This document shows, piece by piece, positions 10,576 to 23,059 of a stretch of 64,000 nt of DNA (positions are counted from its first letter, which is position 1; every line of letters begins with the position of its first letter). The notes beneath the pieces were generated by a model. The model saw nothing but the letters and a program-made list of their open reading frames with translations. It searched no databases and was not told the DNA's origin. Origin of the DNA: Hymenochaete sp. R1 (taxonomy: Eukaryota > Basidiomycota > Agaricomycetes > Hymenochaetales > Hymenochaetaceae); NCBI GenBank assembly GCA_019400425.1, contig JAFREE010000086.1:40055-104054 (forward strand). Reading direction: 5' to 3'. Made by a program: the position numbers and the translations under genes.

Positions 10576-13072
10576 TCAAAAAGTAAACGACCCATCACAC
10601 AAACCTTCAAGCAACCGCTTCCTTTCCTCTTCACTAATATTCCTCGTCGCCCTCCTCGCAAGCAACTTCTCCGTCCTGTACTTTTCATACAGTTCCTTCG
10701 TGTTCGCCTTCAACACTTTTGTATGCGTATAGAACACTGCTGTCCGTAGAGCTGCGAAATCACAGTGCGTCGGGTCGAGCACGTCTACGGTTCCCCAGCG
10801 GAAGCGGCGCACGAAGACGCCTCGTAGATCTGGCGGTGTACCGGAAAGGTATGGGAGGTGGTCAGCAGAAGCGGGGGATTTGAGTGAGGTAGTACGCGAG
10901 GCAGCCGTGGCCTTCATCACAGCACCAGAAGATACGTTTACGCTTAGTGTCGGCGTCTGCAATGCAGCAGCGTCCTTGTCGTCATGATCGAGCCTGACGT
11001 TCTCTGCGGTAGGAGTCTTCGAGTCTGCTATCCCAGCGGCGTCGCCGTTCTGTGTTGCGGGTGTTATAGGGTACCCGCTGTCAGTTGATACAGTTGAGGC
11101 GGGCCGGAGTGGCGGTGGGGCTTTTAATGCACGCCGCACGAGCCCCGTCGACTCGGGCATAATCACGGCAAATGGGAGCATGCTCGCGAACTGTTGCTGC
11201 CGTTGTCGCTTTGCCCTCGTCCTTGACGATGCTCGTTGATGGTGCGATGACGAAGACGAGGTTGGACGAGACTGCGAGTGAGATCGCAGTTTGGGTTGGG
11301 ATTGTGCGATCTCCTGGGCTTGTTGAGCGAAGTATGCTGCACTGAAACGAACATTAGCGAGAGACTCGGGATCTGTTTGGTCCAACCGCAAGGGTACGTT
11401 CTTATCCTCTTCCTCTGCAAGCTCGATACGGGACCGAGAGGACGAACGAGCAAGTGAACGGCGCCTCTGATCGAGCTTGATGACGGGGCGAGAACGACGT
11501 TCACCGTCATCCTCATCCTCGCTGCTGTCTGCTTCATTCCCGGACTCTGATTTGCTTACTGTCCCGTTATTCTTCGCGGACACAGTTGGGGCAGGATTTG
11601 TTGCAGCCCCATTACCGTTCACTTCAGTTAACTCAGTCGATTCTTCGGTCACAGCGTTGCCGAAAACGCTAAATCCAACTTTCGTACGGGCGAGTTCTTT
11701 TCGAATGATGGCTTTGACTTGAGAAAGCTTCTCGTCTGTGAGAGTGTCCGATTGGGCAATGATAGGGAGCACGTTGACGCGCTGCGAGAGCCGACGGATG
11801 ATTTTCAGATCGATCGGGTTCATACTCAATTGACCATCATCGGTCCTTGGCGGTGCTTCCAAGTCCATCGATACACCTAGAAACGTATCCGAAAAGAAGC
11901 ATGAATAACTCGCATCGATATCTCAACAATTCGAAAGACCTTCTTACTTCTCATGAAGCTGCGCTTCGATACCAGATCTCGTTCAGAGCTCGTCATAAGC
12001 GATGATGGATCGATAAGATAGATACATCTTTGTAGATAGAAGGAGCGAATTCATTAAGATCAGACGCCCGTGGCACCAGAAAAGGTAAATCATAAAATGA
12101 CGTACAAGTGGACGTGTTGGTCGCCTTTACTTTTCCGAACGACCTTGAACTCCTGTTGCATGCGTCAGTCATCCTGTCATGGTTCACATGACAACCTTGA
12201 CAAACCTCGCCCATGGTATCTGCATATTGAAGGTCCAAATATTTTACAATGTCGGACACTTGTCTCTCCAACTTTAGCTGATGGCCTTCTTGGAAGTCCA
12301 ACCCGGGTGTGTCTATAAGCGACAACAGAATCCGGTCAAAGCGAGACTCGCAAATCTCAACACAGGCAGTGTTAATGCCGTCCGTCCTGTTGCTGCTGTT
12401 GTGCATAAAGCTTTCGACGGATGCACGCTGTTCCGAAGACGCAGAAGGCGAGATGTCGGCCGTGTCAAGGAAAAGTTTGAGCAAGGATGTCTACAGGAAC
12501 AAATTATTCCCGATGTCAACCGTCGAGCATACACATCATAGGAGCCAGATACGAACCTTCCCTGTCCCCTGCGCACCAACGACCATCAAGTTGAACGTAG
12601 GAGCTGCTCGTTTCCGCTGGCTGTGCCCCCGCCTGACAGTCCTCGACGACTGTGGAGTGCTCGCCCTCTCCTGTTTTCCCCCGAACGCACTCGGTGGGTG
12701 CGTGCTCATGTACAACGACGCTATCGGCCCCGCACCATTCCTCCCACCTTCACTTCTAAGGCCTGTCCCAACAGCCGTCCCAGACGCGCTCCTCTCCCTA
12801 CTCTGACTAATGCGGAACGGCCTATGAAACGGCGGAATACCATTCTCTGCGTACGCGAAAGAGACCTTCGTCGCGCCTCCCGCGGCATACGTCTGTGGTG
12901 TCTGCGGCGGCGAATCGCGGATGGAAGCGACGTCGACGAGGTTGGAAGGCCATGCGACGCCCTGGGCTGTCATCTGCGGAAGAGAAGGCGACTGACGGAG
13001 TCCGTGCTCGTTTACCCCTCCATTGTCCGCGCCCTTTTTCTTTGTGGACTTTGTGCCGAAGCCGAGAACCAT
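10576..13072 (-). CDS. Septin family GTPase, divergent, with long N- and C-terminal low-complexity segments
   Basis: GTP-binding cytoskeletal protein expected to assemble into filaments at septa, cortex or hyphal tips. The start MVLGFGTKS at 13072 is followed by about 165 disordered residues and then the P-loop GAQGTGKTS, which is interrupted by an intron (exon ends near 12555, next begins near 12484). The switch-II motif DTPG is at about 12300. Later exons give IYLIDPSSLM and IDLKIIRRLSQRVNVLPIIAQSDTLT, where AQSD occupies the usual G4 position (AKAD in typical septins). After that comes about 200 residues of Ser/Arg/Glu-rich insertion before the septin-like end (PPDLRGVFVRRFRWGTVDVLDPTHCDFAALR). 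The insertion between G4 and this conserved tail, and the long head, distinguish it from the core Cdc3/10/11/12 septins. Whether it still hydrolyses GTP cannot be judged. Confidence 0.85.
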
Positions 13073-13629
13073 GTTGATTGTTTTTACTTTTACTTTATTT
13101 CTTTCAGGGTTTTCGGACCCGATGCGTGCAATTTCAGTGATGAGTGCTGTGCTGGGCGTTTGGTGGTATGGTGAGCTCGCGGGTGAGTTATGTTGTTTGA
13201 AGCGATGAAGACCCAAGGGGATAGTGTGAGTGTGCGAATAGTTATTGGCGGCTGTACTGGATGGTATCGCCGGGGGTATTGATGTCAGCGGAACAGACGC
13301 TGCGCGTACGCTGAGCTTGACGTTGAGCACGGGAGAAATTTCAGAGAGAAAAGCGCCGTTCGCCGCCGCCTGCGACGTCGAAGTCGTATGTGGTCGTCGT
13401 GGAATGAAAGACGAAGGGGAGGGAGAGAAAGAAACCGTCGGTCGCTGTATAGAGTGCCTTTGCCGCTCCCTCGTGGGTCATACTTGCCTTATTAGGAACA
13501 TCGTTCTTTCCAGGTCTTATAAAAAGTTCACTATTTTCCTTTTAATTTTAATCCAAGTATTAGCGGTTCAATAAGTAAGCTGCGGAAAGATTTTAGTTGC
13601 ATTTGAGACAGTCGTCTCTTTTGAGTCTC
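13073..13629. other. Septin upstream region and ILV3 3' flank
   Basis: An open frame continues upstream of the septin ATG to 13330, but it is Ser/Pro/His-rich and unlike septins, so the ATG at 13072 was preferred. No separate gene seen. A/T-rich sequence at about 13500-13580 is likely the septin promoter together with the end of ILV3. Confidence 0.4.
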
Positions 13630-15784
13630 TTAGACATCCGTAACACACCCATGGCTCGCGTCCGATACCGTCTTCACGTACTTGTAAAGTGTCCCCTGGC
13701 TCACTTTCAGTGGCGGCGCCTTCCATTCTTTCCTCCTTCTTTCCATCTCCTTCTCAGACACTTGCACTGACAACGTATTCTCCACGGCATCGATGTGAAT
13801 CACATCTCCATCCCTCACCAACGCGATCGGCCCGCCCTCTTGCGCCTCTGGAACCACATGCCCGATCACGAACCCATGCGACCCTCCACTGAACCGTCCG
13901 TCCGTCAAACACGCCACGTCCTGGCCAAGCCCCGCACCCATTATCAGTCCCGTTGGCTTCAACATCTCAGGCATCCCAGGCCCACCCTTCGGTCCCAAGT
14001 ACCGCAGCACCACAACAGTCTTCTCGCCCTTCCGGATCGACCCGCTCTCTACGGCGTGCACAAAGTCCGCCTCCTTGTCGAATGCGCGCACTTTGCCGGT
14101 GAAACTGAGCCCTTCCTTGCCGGTGATCTTCGCGACAGCTCCGCCTGGAGCGAGGTTGCCTTTGAGGATGCGGATGTGGCCACTGGACTTGATGGGTTTG
14201 TCGAGCGGCTTAATGACGTCTTGTGTGGTGAACGAGAGTTCGCCGTGCTTCTGCGTCCACCGGTCGAGGTTCTCGCCCAAGCTCGCACCTGTGACGGTCA
14301 TAGTGTTCCCGTCAATCAGGTTATTCTTGAGCAAGTATGCTAGCACCTCTGCAACGTAATCAATCAGACAAACTCGATTTGATTTGATCTTTTTTTCAAG
14401 CAAAATTGCGTACTTGGGATACCACCAATCTTGAAGACGTCCTCCATCACATATTTCCCACTCGGTTTCAAGTCAGCAAGGAATGGTACTCGATCTGACA
14501 CCGCTTGGATATCGTCAATCGTCAGCTCGATGCCCACCGACTTCGCAATTGCAATCAAATGCAACACCGCATTCGTCGACCCGCCCAAAATCATCGTCAA
14601 CACCAACGCATTCTCAAATGCCGCTCTCGTCATAATATCCCTTGGGAGGATGTTCTTCTCCAAAATATTACGCATCACCTTCCCTATCGAGTCGCATTCT
14701 GCCAACTTGTCGGGGTACTCGGCGGGAAAGGAGGATGAGCCGGGGATGGTCATACCCATGGCTTCGGAGGCGCTTGCCATGGTGTTCGCGGTGTACATGC
14801 CACCACAAGCGCCTGGTCCGGGGCAGGCGTGTCGGATGGTGTCGGCGCGCTCTTTCTCGGCTGCTTCGGTCTGGCCATCTTGTAAGTATTTGCCATAAGC
14901 CTGGAATGCGGAGACAAGGTCGAGTTGAGGAGAGCCAGCGCACGAGCCGGGACGGATTGTTCCTCCGTATACCATGATACCAGGTCGATTTAACCTTCCC
15001 ACTGAAAGATGGACAATCCAAGTTCAAATTTCTAGATTGTACTGAGAGGTAATAGAGTAAACGTACGAGCCATGAGTACCCCCGGCATGTTCTTGTCACA
15101 CCCTGGCACGACAACCATCCCATCTAACCAGTGCCCACCCGCCGCGGTCTCTACGGCGTCAGCGATCAGGTCACGAGACTGTAGCGAATAGCTCATCCCT
15201 CGTGTACCCATGCTAATACCGTCACTAACGCCAACGGTCCCGAACTGGTAGCCGATTATCCCTGCCTCGACGAGAGACTTTTTGATGCGCTGTCCAAGGC
15301 CTAGGATATGTTTGTTACATCTGAGTAATGTATAGATAAGCGGGTGATGAGGTTTAAAAAAGGACATGGGCAGCTCACGGGTTGCCTTCGTACCTGTCGG
15401 TGAGATCAGTTTAGAGCAAGCGAGAGTGAAGAAGTAGACATACCATACGCTTGCAACACCAACCATAGCTTTCTCAAAGTCTTCCCGGGTATCCACTCCC
15501 TCAGTAGCGTACAACATAGCCTATCATTTCACCATCAATACACACAAAAGAATTCTCTACCGTCCTCAGTTATTTTAAACGCACCTGTTGTATTCGCTTC
15601 AGCACTTTCCCCATTTCATTAGGGATGATGAACACACCTGACTTGCACCCTGGTCCTTTGGCGCTGTTACCGTCCTGCTGTACTGGTTCATGATAGGCTT
15701 GTCATTCTGAGCTCTCGAAGAAGAACTGAAGGACCGGGTGATGACCCTCTTCGCGGCTCCTGTATTCCGGCACGGAAACACCAT
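13630..15784 (-). CDS. ILV3: Dihydroxy-acid dehydratase, mitochondrial
   Basis: Fe-S enzyme of isoleucine and valine synthesis that dehydrates 2,3-dihydroxy acids to 2-keto acids. The N terminus (15784 down) is Arg/Ser-rich, as expected for a mitochondrial targeting peptide. The three cluster regions are present: GNPC (split by the intron near 15320-15378), GCDKNMPG at about 15090-15115, and [22 protein letters not shown] at about 14760-14830. The C-terminal half carries [54 protein letters not shown] and the closing [10 protein letters not shown]. Five or six exons join without frame breaks, and the protein has the usual length for the family. Minus-strand neighbours (septin, ARO7) are not functionally linked. 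Confidence 0.95.
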
Positions 15785-16216
15785 TTCCTAAAGAACCTTT
15801 TCGACGACTACTAAAAAAGGTGTGCGCAAGGAAGATGATAGGTCTAGGAAGTACACTGGTATTGGTTAGAGTTTAGCAGATAGAATTTCCCAGTATAAAT
15901 GGCTTACAGTCGAACGAAGCTGGGCGGGGGCCACAGAACAGGTCACCAGTGACTCAAGTCGACTTCTTTTTTGTGTTTGTGCAGTTCCTGCAAATCCCTC
16001 GAATTTCACTGGGCAAATATAGGGTCACCTGATCGTGAGTGCAACCTTCCAATTCAGTCTTACTAACAAACAACGCGTAAACTGGGTGCCGTGTCAATCA
16101 GCCTGAGGGCGGGAGTGACCCCTTTCTCCACGCCATCATCGACTTCTGCTTCGGTACGATCAGGAAGGAAACATAAAGTCTTTCTATCAGATAAATAGCA
16201 TCGACACTGTTATTAA
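15785..16216. other. Divergent promoter region
   Basis: A 430-base spacer between ILV3 (-) and the small membrane-protein gene (+). It must hold both promoters. It contains TGACTC at about 15951-15956, the core of the Gcn4/CPC1 amino-acid-starvation site, which would suit ILV3. One short motif is weak evidence. Confidence 0.4.
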
Positions 16217-16895
16217 ATGGCCGAGTTAAGAAAACGAGCTAAGAATCAGTCACATCGGATCGATGAGGACCTGGACGAGGCGCGCGTACTGGACGAGCAA
16301 GGTGGACTGAAGTTTCGACATTTGCTATCTCATCGGCTTAATAAATCCCCTCTTAGAGCAGGAAGAGGTTATCGGTGACCTACAGCAACGAGCTACGAGT
16401 CTTGACCGACGTCTCTTTCTCCAAACTCGAGGCTACACACTATTATCGCTTATTTTGTAAGGGACTTTCCTTTCCTTTCAGATCTGGAAAGCTTATTATT
16501 CTAATGATTTATACCATAGCCACATATACCTCCTGTATAACCCGTCATTTATTTCAGATTCGCCCATATTTTTCCCGCGCATGTTTGTGCTGGTACAACT
16601 TATGTCCCAAGCGAGCCTTCTTTTCCTACTCACCCCAGAGTATACGAGTCCGATCCACCTACGCCTCGCACACAATCACGAATTTCACACATACTTCAAA
16701 TACGGCAACCTCGCTCTATCGTGCATAGCTCCCATCGTATCGCTAATATCGAAACGAAGTTGGCATCAGACTGGCGTGTGGGGAGTGGCGCCGATATTGA
16801 TCGTGTTTGCGTTCGTCATGCTGAAGTCCGTGAAGGAAAGCCGGGAAGGACTTGAGAAGTTGGAAAAGCTGAAATACGAAGCCAAGGGGGCTTGA
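16217..16895 (+). CDS. Small predicted membrane protein with a C-terminal coiled coil, function unknown
   Basis: No family recognised. The first exon starts at ATG 16217 (MAELRKRAKNQSHRIDEDL, charged) and is joined across an intron at about 16301-16357 to EEVIGDLQQRATSLDRRLF. A second intron begins at the GTAAGG near 16459. The last exon (from about 16557) encodes two hydrophobic segments (FVLVQLMSQASLLFLL; VWGVAPILIVFAFVML) and ends in a charged helix (SVKESREGLEKLEKLKYEAKGA). The second intron is uncertain, because the ATTTCAG acceptor at about 16552-16558 leaves the frame one base off the membrane-protein reading. The exact middle of the protein is therefore not settled. The membrane-protein reading is favoured by its hydrophobic pattern. 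Confidence 0.5.
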
Positions 16896-17731
16896 ATTCG
16901 GACCGAGCATTGTTCAAAGGCCTCGGTCCCTGGTCCCTTATGTTTTTCTTTTCTTTTTAAATATTCTTCGACCATGTAGCCGGGGCATGTTTCCTAGCGG
17001 ATTTGTATCATTACGTTTTGAGTAGCTCTTGGTTGCGCGTCCGCTTGCGCTTATTCCTGTCTCGAGCTCGCTTTCCTGTCTATTGTCGAGGTTGTTCGCC
17101 TCTCTGGATCGGAGCGTAGTGGGTCAGGACCTCGATCCAAAAGCTTCACAGTGGGGATGTTTGTATTTATTTTGGCAATGCTCTACCCTCTGGGTAGGAT
17201 TTTATTAGGTGAGTTTCGTGAGGTAAGAACTAGGTGTACAAGACTAGATTAATCACAGTCACAAACGGGATCAAAGCAAGCACCGAACGGAACACTTGGG
17301 CACAACATAGGAACGGAAGCAATTATCAACGAAAGGAGGGGGCGGAAGTTGAGTATCGAATAGAGGCATTAAGGTAATAAATCAATACTAAAACTGAAGA
17401 CTTGTAAAAGGGGGAATGTTATACGATGAACTAAGATAATAAATAGTAGATTCTTTCAAGTAGAGTAGAGTAAAGAGAAATGAGAAATGAAATGATAAAA
17501 TTTGAAGTCAAGGGCTGAGAATGAATGAAAGGCGAGGGAGGCGCCGACTATTTGGGCCGCTTCATCTCCCCTCTTCAACCTCTCCGTCGCCGTTGCTCAT
17601 CCCTTCGTCTTCCCCCTTCTCCGTCGTCCTCATCCACCCTCGTCATCGCCGTTGTCAGCGGCGCCAGAAATCCCCCTTCAATTCCCAGATGTCTCATCAG
17701 ACTCAAGTCTCAGCGTGTCCAGCAGCGCAGC
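16896..17731. other. Convergent intergenic region
   Basis: A spacer between the small membrane-protein gene (+) and the Zn2Cys6 gene (-). A/G-rich on the plus strand at about 17250-17520. No gene, tRNA or repeat was recognised. Confidence 0.45.
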
Positions 17732-20624
17732 TCAAGGCTCGTCCTCCTCGATCTCTCCATCCTCCATATCATCATCCTCTTTCATCGACCGCTTCTTCCC
17801 CCGATTAAATCCCTCGTCGTCGCCCTCGTCCCCCAACCCAGATGACTCTATAGTCGAACGGCTTTCCTGTGGATAAGCCCGTCCATGTTGTAGATAATGC
17901 ATGGGACTTCTCACGGCCCCGCCAAATGTCTGCTCATGCTCATGTTCATGACTGGGTCCCTCAAACGGTTCCCCCATCGCAACATCACCCTCGTCTACGC
18001 CCACGTCCATTCTCATCCTAGGCGACGCCTCTGGCTCGTTCCCAGGAAGATAGAGCGTCCCCCGACCTCCAGGTCCAGGGAAGAACGACGCGGGCGATCC
18101 TCCGCCAAGGCGGAAAGGCGAAGCAGACGCAGACGAACGACGAAAAGGTTGCGGTGGTGTGGATAGATTCTCATGTCTGGGCGACGCTTGGGTTCGGTCG
18201 GCATACATGGGTGCAGGCATGTAGAGCTCATGGACTCGTGCGCCTGGGACGAAGTGCTGCGTGGGCGTCGAGGGCATACCTGAGCCAGAGTCGGACGTAG
18301 ACGCCTGCAGCTGCTGATGACCCTCTGCCTCTGAGTCGCCTGCTCCTCCACTATTTCCCCTAGATGCTCTCTTCTTTCCCTTCCCTTTTCCCTTTCCTTT
18401 CTCTCCGGGAGTATCTCCCTCTTTACTACTATCGCCTTTGTCTTTTTCAGAGCGAGACTTTCTACCTTGCCTCGTCTCATTCTTCTTCTGTTTCTTCCCA
18501 GGCCCGCGCCGCCGGATCTCGTTGATGTACACACATGGCTCGTTCTTCTTCTGGCAATTCCGGCAGGTCGGCCGCGCACCATCGCAGCGCATCTTGCGTT
18601 CTGCATTTTTTGTTTGGCGGAAGTAAAGAAATTCCAAGCACGACCAGAAGGGGCAGAAACACGTAAAGAAAGAGGCAGGAAAGGGGGAGAAAATAAGTCA
18701 GTCAATAATCTTGATTTCATATCGCTCACAGCACACAATTCGATAAAGAAAAATGGAAAGAAAGGACTCGCAGAAATGAAGTACACTCACTTCGACAGAA
18801 ATCGCACGCGACATCGATTTTGGCTCGTGGCGCCCTGCGGGCCAATTTCTGCGGAGGAACACCCCCATCGCCCGGCGCGAAATCCGTACCATTATAATCG
18901 TCGTCATCGCTCTCGTCCAACTCATAGTCGTCCCCGCTCACATAAGTTCTATCCGGTCCAGGCCCAAGCCCTGGTCCGCCTTGCGAAACTCTTGAGGGCC
19001 CTGCGACGGCCTGCTGATGCAAATGTGGCTGAGCGGATCGCAGGTCGGGGTGAATGACGGATTCGTTGAAGGGTTCGTGCATATGCATGTGCGTTTGGGA
19101 TGCCGAATTTGACGCAAGATCGGGAGTTTGGGAGCTTGATGCTGAGGCGGAAGCTGAGTCTGAGGCTCCGAGGGGGATCGCAGTCACATTCTTTCGTCCG
19201 CGTCCTCTTCCCCTGCCCCCTCGACTTCCGCGCCCTCTCACAGACCCTTCAGTTCCAGCAAACTTAATCGTCTCCGGATTCTGTCCGGCTCCCCCAGTTC
19301 CCGCAGGTCCAATACCTAGAGTACCCATCGGATTTCCAGCAGTCTGCTCGGGACTCACCGTCCTCGACCGTTTCGGCGGTGGAGACGAATCCCTTGAGTG
19401 ATCTCGATGCTGCCTCTGCGGCTGCTGCAGCGGCTGAAACGTACCCCTTGGTGAGGCCCCCATACCGGATACAGATTGCCTAGCTGCCTCAGGTGGGTAC
19501 GCATACCGCAACCTTGGACTCGCGCTGGTTCCCTGTCGAATAGGATACGGGTAGTTTCCTATTGACGGGCCGGACGGAGGTGGGCCGGCGCTCGGCCCGA
19601 ATGCCGAAGCCGAAGCCGAACCCAGATGTGAGACTGGGTGGTTTGAGAACGGTCCGCCCGCAGGGGGCGGATAGCTTCCTGGTTGCGCGCTGAACTGAGG
19701 TGGGTGTCCCGACGTTCGTTCAGGCGCAGATGCAGGATACGTGGATGGTGGGTACTGCCCTTGACCGTGAATGAAAGGTACGCCTCTCCTTGCAGGCGTC
19801 GGAGACGATATCCTCGAGCCTGGTCTTGAATTTCCAAGTGAACCGCCTCCTCCGCCTCTGGCTGATCCACCGAATGCCGCGATTGCGTGTTCATCTGAAA
19901 GTGCGCGTGAGATCGGTGGTGGAGTCGGGACACCTGGGCCTCGGAGGCTTGGAATTGGCCGGCGAGTGAGGGATGGGTCGAGGGGAGGGAGTATACGCGA
20001 CTCTGCCATGCTCATGCTGAGTGGTCGCTCTCCGTCTCGGTCCATTCCTCTATCGATGTCTCTGTCTCTGTCTCTAAAATCTCTACTGCGATCCCTGAAC
20101 CAATTCTGGTGGACGCGGTCGTAACGGGATGAGCGAGATCGTGAACGATCACGCTCGTCGCTGACGAGCGGGTAGACATAGCTCGCAGAGTTTGTGCTAG
20201 ATGTTTCGTGCGAATGGAAAGGGTGAGACGAGTCGAATGTCTCAGAGATAGGTGAAGCTGATGAAGAGGCGAAGGGAGTGCGTGCGCGGCGAAAGTGGGC
20301 TGGAGGAGGTGAATGCTCTTGTGGTTGAGAATGTGGTTGTGGTTGTGGTTGTAGTGGGCGAGGTGGTGATGGTGGTGATGGTGTTGAGACGAACATGGCG
20401 CGATGCGTGGTTGTCGAGGCTTGTCCCCCCGCTGTAACCTGAAAAGGCGGATGCACCGTCTCATAAGGCATCGAGGAGAGTCGCTCGTCGATGGGCGCAT
20501 CTAGTCGGAAAGCTCGCAGTGCTTCTGGCAGCGCGCTCTCGTGGCTCGGTGTCGGATCGTCATAGTTGTCTCGGTTCGAATGTGTAAGTCGCTGCTGTGG
20601 TTGCGCACGCTGGTGTCTGCTCAT
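17732..20624 (-). CDS. Zn2Cys6 zinc-cluster protein with a very long disordered N terminus
   Basis: Fungal-type transcription factor, predicted nuclear. The start at 20624 (MSRHQRAQPQQRL) gives a two-exon protein of about 900 residues. Roughly the first 600 residues are Pro/Ser/Gln/His-rich and disordered, with Arg/Ser and Arg/Asp stretches (about 20010-20160) and an RGRGSRGGRGRGRGR basic run (about 19190-19245). The zinc cluster comes late: CDFC at the end of exon 1 (about 18795-18810) continues across an intron (about 18605-18797) as RKRKMRCDG-RPTCRNCQKKNEPCVY. All six cysteines are present, and the intron splits the cluster after the second. The tail is Lys-rich, then acidic (EDDDMEDGEIEEDEP). 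No fungal-specific transcription-factor (middle homology) domain is visible. The DNA target is unknown. Confidence 0.85.
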
Positions 20625-23059
20625 AGCTTCCGCAGCGGGATGTCGACTCGAGGGGCACCTGATGGGCGGAAGCTTCGCCCACGCGAGCTTCGGTGGGAGT
20701 AGCTAATTAAAAGCGAAACCTAGGGAGCGACCAGACGGACAAACGGATGAAAATATAGGAGGCTGACAGTGTGGTTGAGGGCGAAGCCACAATAACCCAG
20801 CGATCTCGAGTCGATTCCAGTAACGGAAAACAATGGACAACGGATCCTAGCAATACGCCTAAGGTCACTTCCAACAAGGGCGGTAACCCCCGATGGCGTA
20901 AAGAAAAAATTGTAGGGAAAAAAGGAGCGCGAGTGAGACCGGACGGGCGAGGGCAAAGGACCTCCTGTGACAGCAAATTGTTTCGGGTGTATAGTCTTCT
21001 CTCTGCTCAAGAGAGACCTTGTTCATAAGGTTTGCTTCCGTCGCGTTGACATTGGCTAGATGGGGCAGTCAGTGTCCTCCTGCGACCTCGTGTCCGCCGC
21101 GTTGATGTTTATCGATTGTACGACCCAATATCGATATTTCTCAAAGAAGCATGCCTTTTATGCCCTCATCGAGCCGGCCCTCGTTGTTGCCTTCGTGTCC
21201 GTGCGGGCTCTTGCGAGAATGGGGAGGGGGAAAGGCAAGACCCGCACGATGCGCGATGAGCGTCAAACTTGGTAAATTCGGGATGCCCGCAAACGATGAT
21301 AGCCATTTAGCCGGACCGACGTTCCTCACCGTCTCTTCGGGTCGAAATTGCCATCTTCAGTATCAACTTGGCTCATAGTATAGGTATGAACGAGGGGAAG
21401 TCTGTTTCCCCGTCTTACTGCCCCATTCATTGAGCAGGCATCGGTATCGGTACACTCCGCGCACTGTCGATCCTCGTTTACGATAATGCAGTGTCTGTCT
21501 AGTACTTATGGAATAGAAACAGACTTGAATTAATTTCTCTATGCATCGCCAAACGCGCTTCTTGTCCTCGCTTTTACGGCATTCCGCGTTTCCCCTTGTC
21601 TTTGGTGTCAGATTCGATTCATGCATGCCCTCCAAATCTCATCAATTCCAGCACGCCCGATAGAACGGGCCCGGTTGCTCAACAATTGCTTATGCCACGT
21701 TGAAAAAATTTCTCCATAACCACGACCGCGAAATAAGGCAGGCTAAATGGAACACTCTCTGGCGCACTGCTTCAAGGGACCATCTCGACGTCAACAGTCT
21801 CACAAAGCTCCCAGTTAGGCCCCTATACGCCACCAGCACTCGCAAATACGGCACAGATGGGTCCGGACAGACGCAAAAAGGAGAAAGAGGGTAGTAAATT
21901 TCGTTCTTTATTCCGCATTACGAATCTGAGACAGCCCCCTCCAAACAGCTCTCGGAACACTGGCCGCGTGCAACGTTCTTGACAGACCTGCTTGACCTGC
22001 GAGGGATGAAACACGAGGCCGCCGGGGCGCAAGCGGTATTGGCCGACGTCCATCTGTGCTGCCATGATGGATCTGAGGAAAGACGAAAAGGAGGAAGAAC
22101 CTGATGGAGACAATCTGAGTCTGATTGTCCGGAATGATTGACTTGCCTCGGGTCGGTGTTTCTTGCATTCTCTCGGAGCACGAAAACGGACATTTGTTCG
22201 GTACGAGAGTAGCGGACGTCATCGGAAGGTACGGTACGCTTCATGGGGGAGTGAAAGCTTTCGTGAGTGCTTAAGCGGCGGGGAACTGCGTACGGAAATT
22301 GCAGACTGGGATTCGCCAGCAAGCGCAGAAAGGGTGCTATGACTGCAATGACCTGCGTTTTCAAAGTCAAGGTCAACGGAGGCATCTCATTTCGATCAGC
22401 TTCCATGCTGGAACCTTTTTCGCATTTCTGCGTGATGAATGCTTCCTTCAGTGAAACGTGTATCTTACATTCCAATCGTTACTCGCCTTGGGAACCACGA
22501 GTCTTTTGGCGAGAAATACGGAGACGACCGCGTCACATGTCAAGTCGGGTGTTCGTTTGAAAGGCTACATTGCGCACATGAGGCTTTGATATTCCATTAT
22601 TGTGGAACGAGGGCATGGAAATCAATATGGGAGAGAAAGCGAGCTTTTATCGAGGATAATCAAACATGCGAGCTGGTCTCCGGAAGGAAGAGCTGGAAGC
22701 AAACCAGGAACTTGGACATGTTAAGATGAATCGTCCATGGTTTATTTCTGCATACGATTCACATGATATTGCACACGTCTTCCCTTCATTCGACTTCCGT
22801 GCGTAGTGGTTTGCCATAAGCATCGTTCAGCTCACTCACTTTATTCTTTTGGAACGTGAGTATCCATGGTACTGCATTCCGTTGCACTCACGATAGATAT
22901 AGGAAGTCAATAACAAAGATAGCAAAAGCGAGGGCGAGCTAGACGTATGTAACCAAATCCGTGCAGGTAATGTACATGTGGCTTAGTACATAAAACAAAA
23001 CAAAACAACGAAAGAAAGCCGAGGCCGAGTATGAGAAAGACACCTATCTACTCGATATG
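20625..23059. other. 2.4 kb gene-poor region
   Basis: No gene could be supported. The part nearest 20625 should hold the zinc-cluster gene's promoter. Short open frames at about 21823-22475 on the minus strand have no recognisable domain and uncertain splicing. I considered a small two-exon gene there (an ATG at about 22244, a GTAAG-free junction) and found no convincing splice sites. Structural or non-coding RNA cannot be excluded by eye. Confidence 0.4.

Noticed and set aside
13073..13330. N-terminal extension of the septin to 13,330
   Set aside because: In frame but Ser/Pro/His-rich and unlike septins. The ATG at 13,072 with MVLGFGTKSTKKK is a more natural start.
18013..18786. 257-codon open frame on the minus strand
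   Set aside because: It overlaps the zinc-cluster protein in another frame and has Arg-rich shadow composition. The spliced Zn2Cys6 reading explains the region.
21823..22475. Small minus-strand gene in the 20.6-23.1 kb gap
   Set aside because: No domain, no family-like motif and no convincing splice sites to join the open segments.
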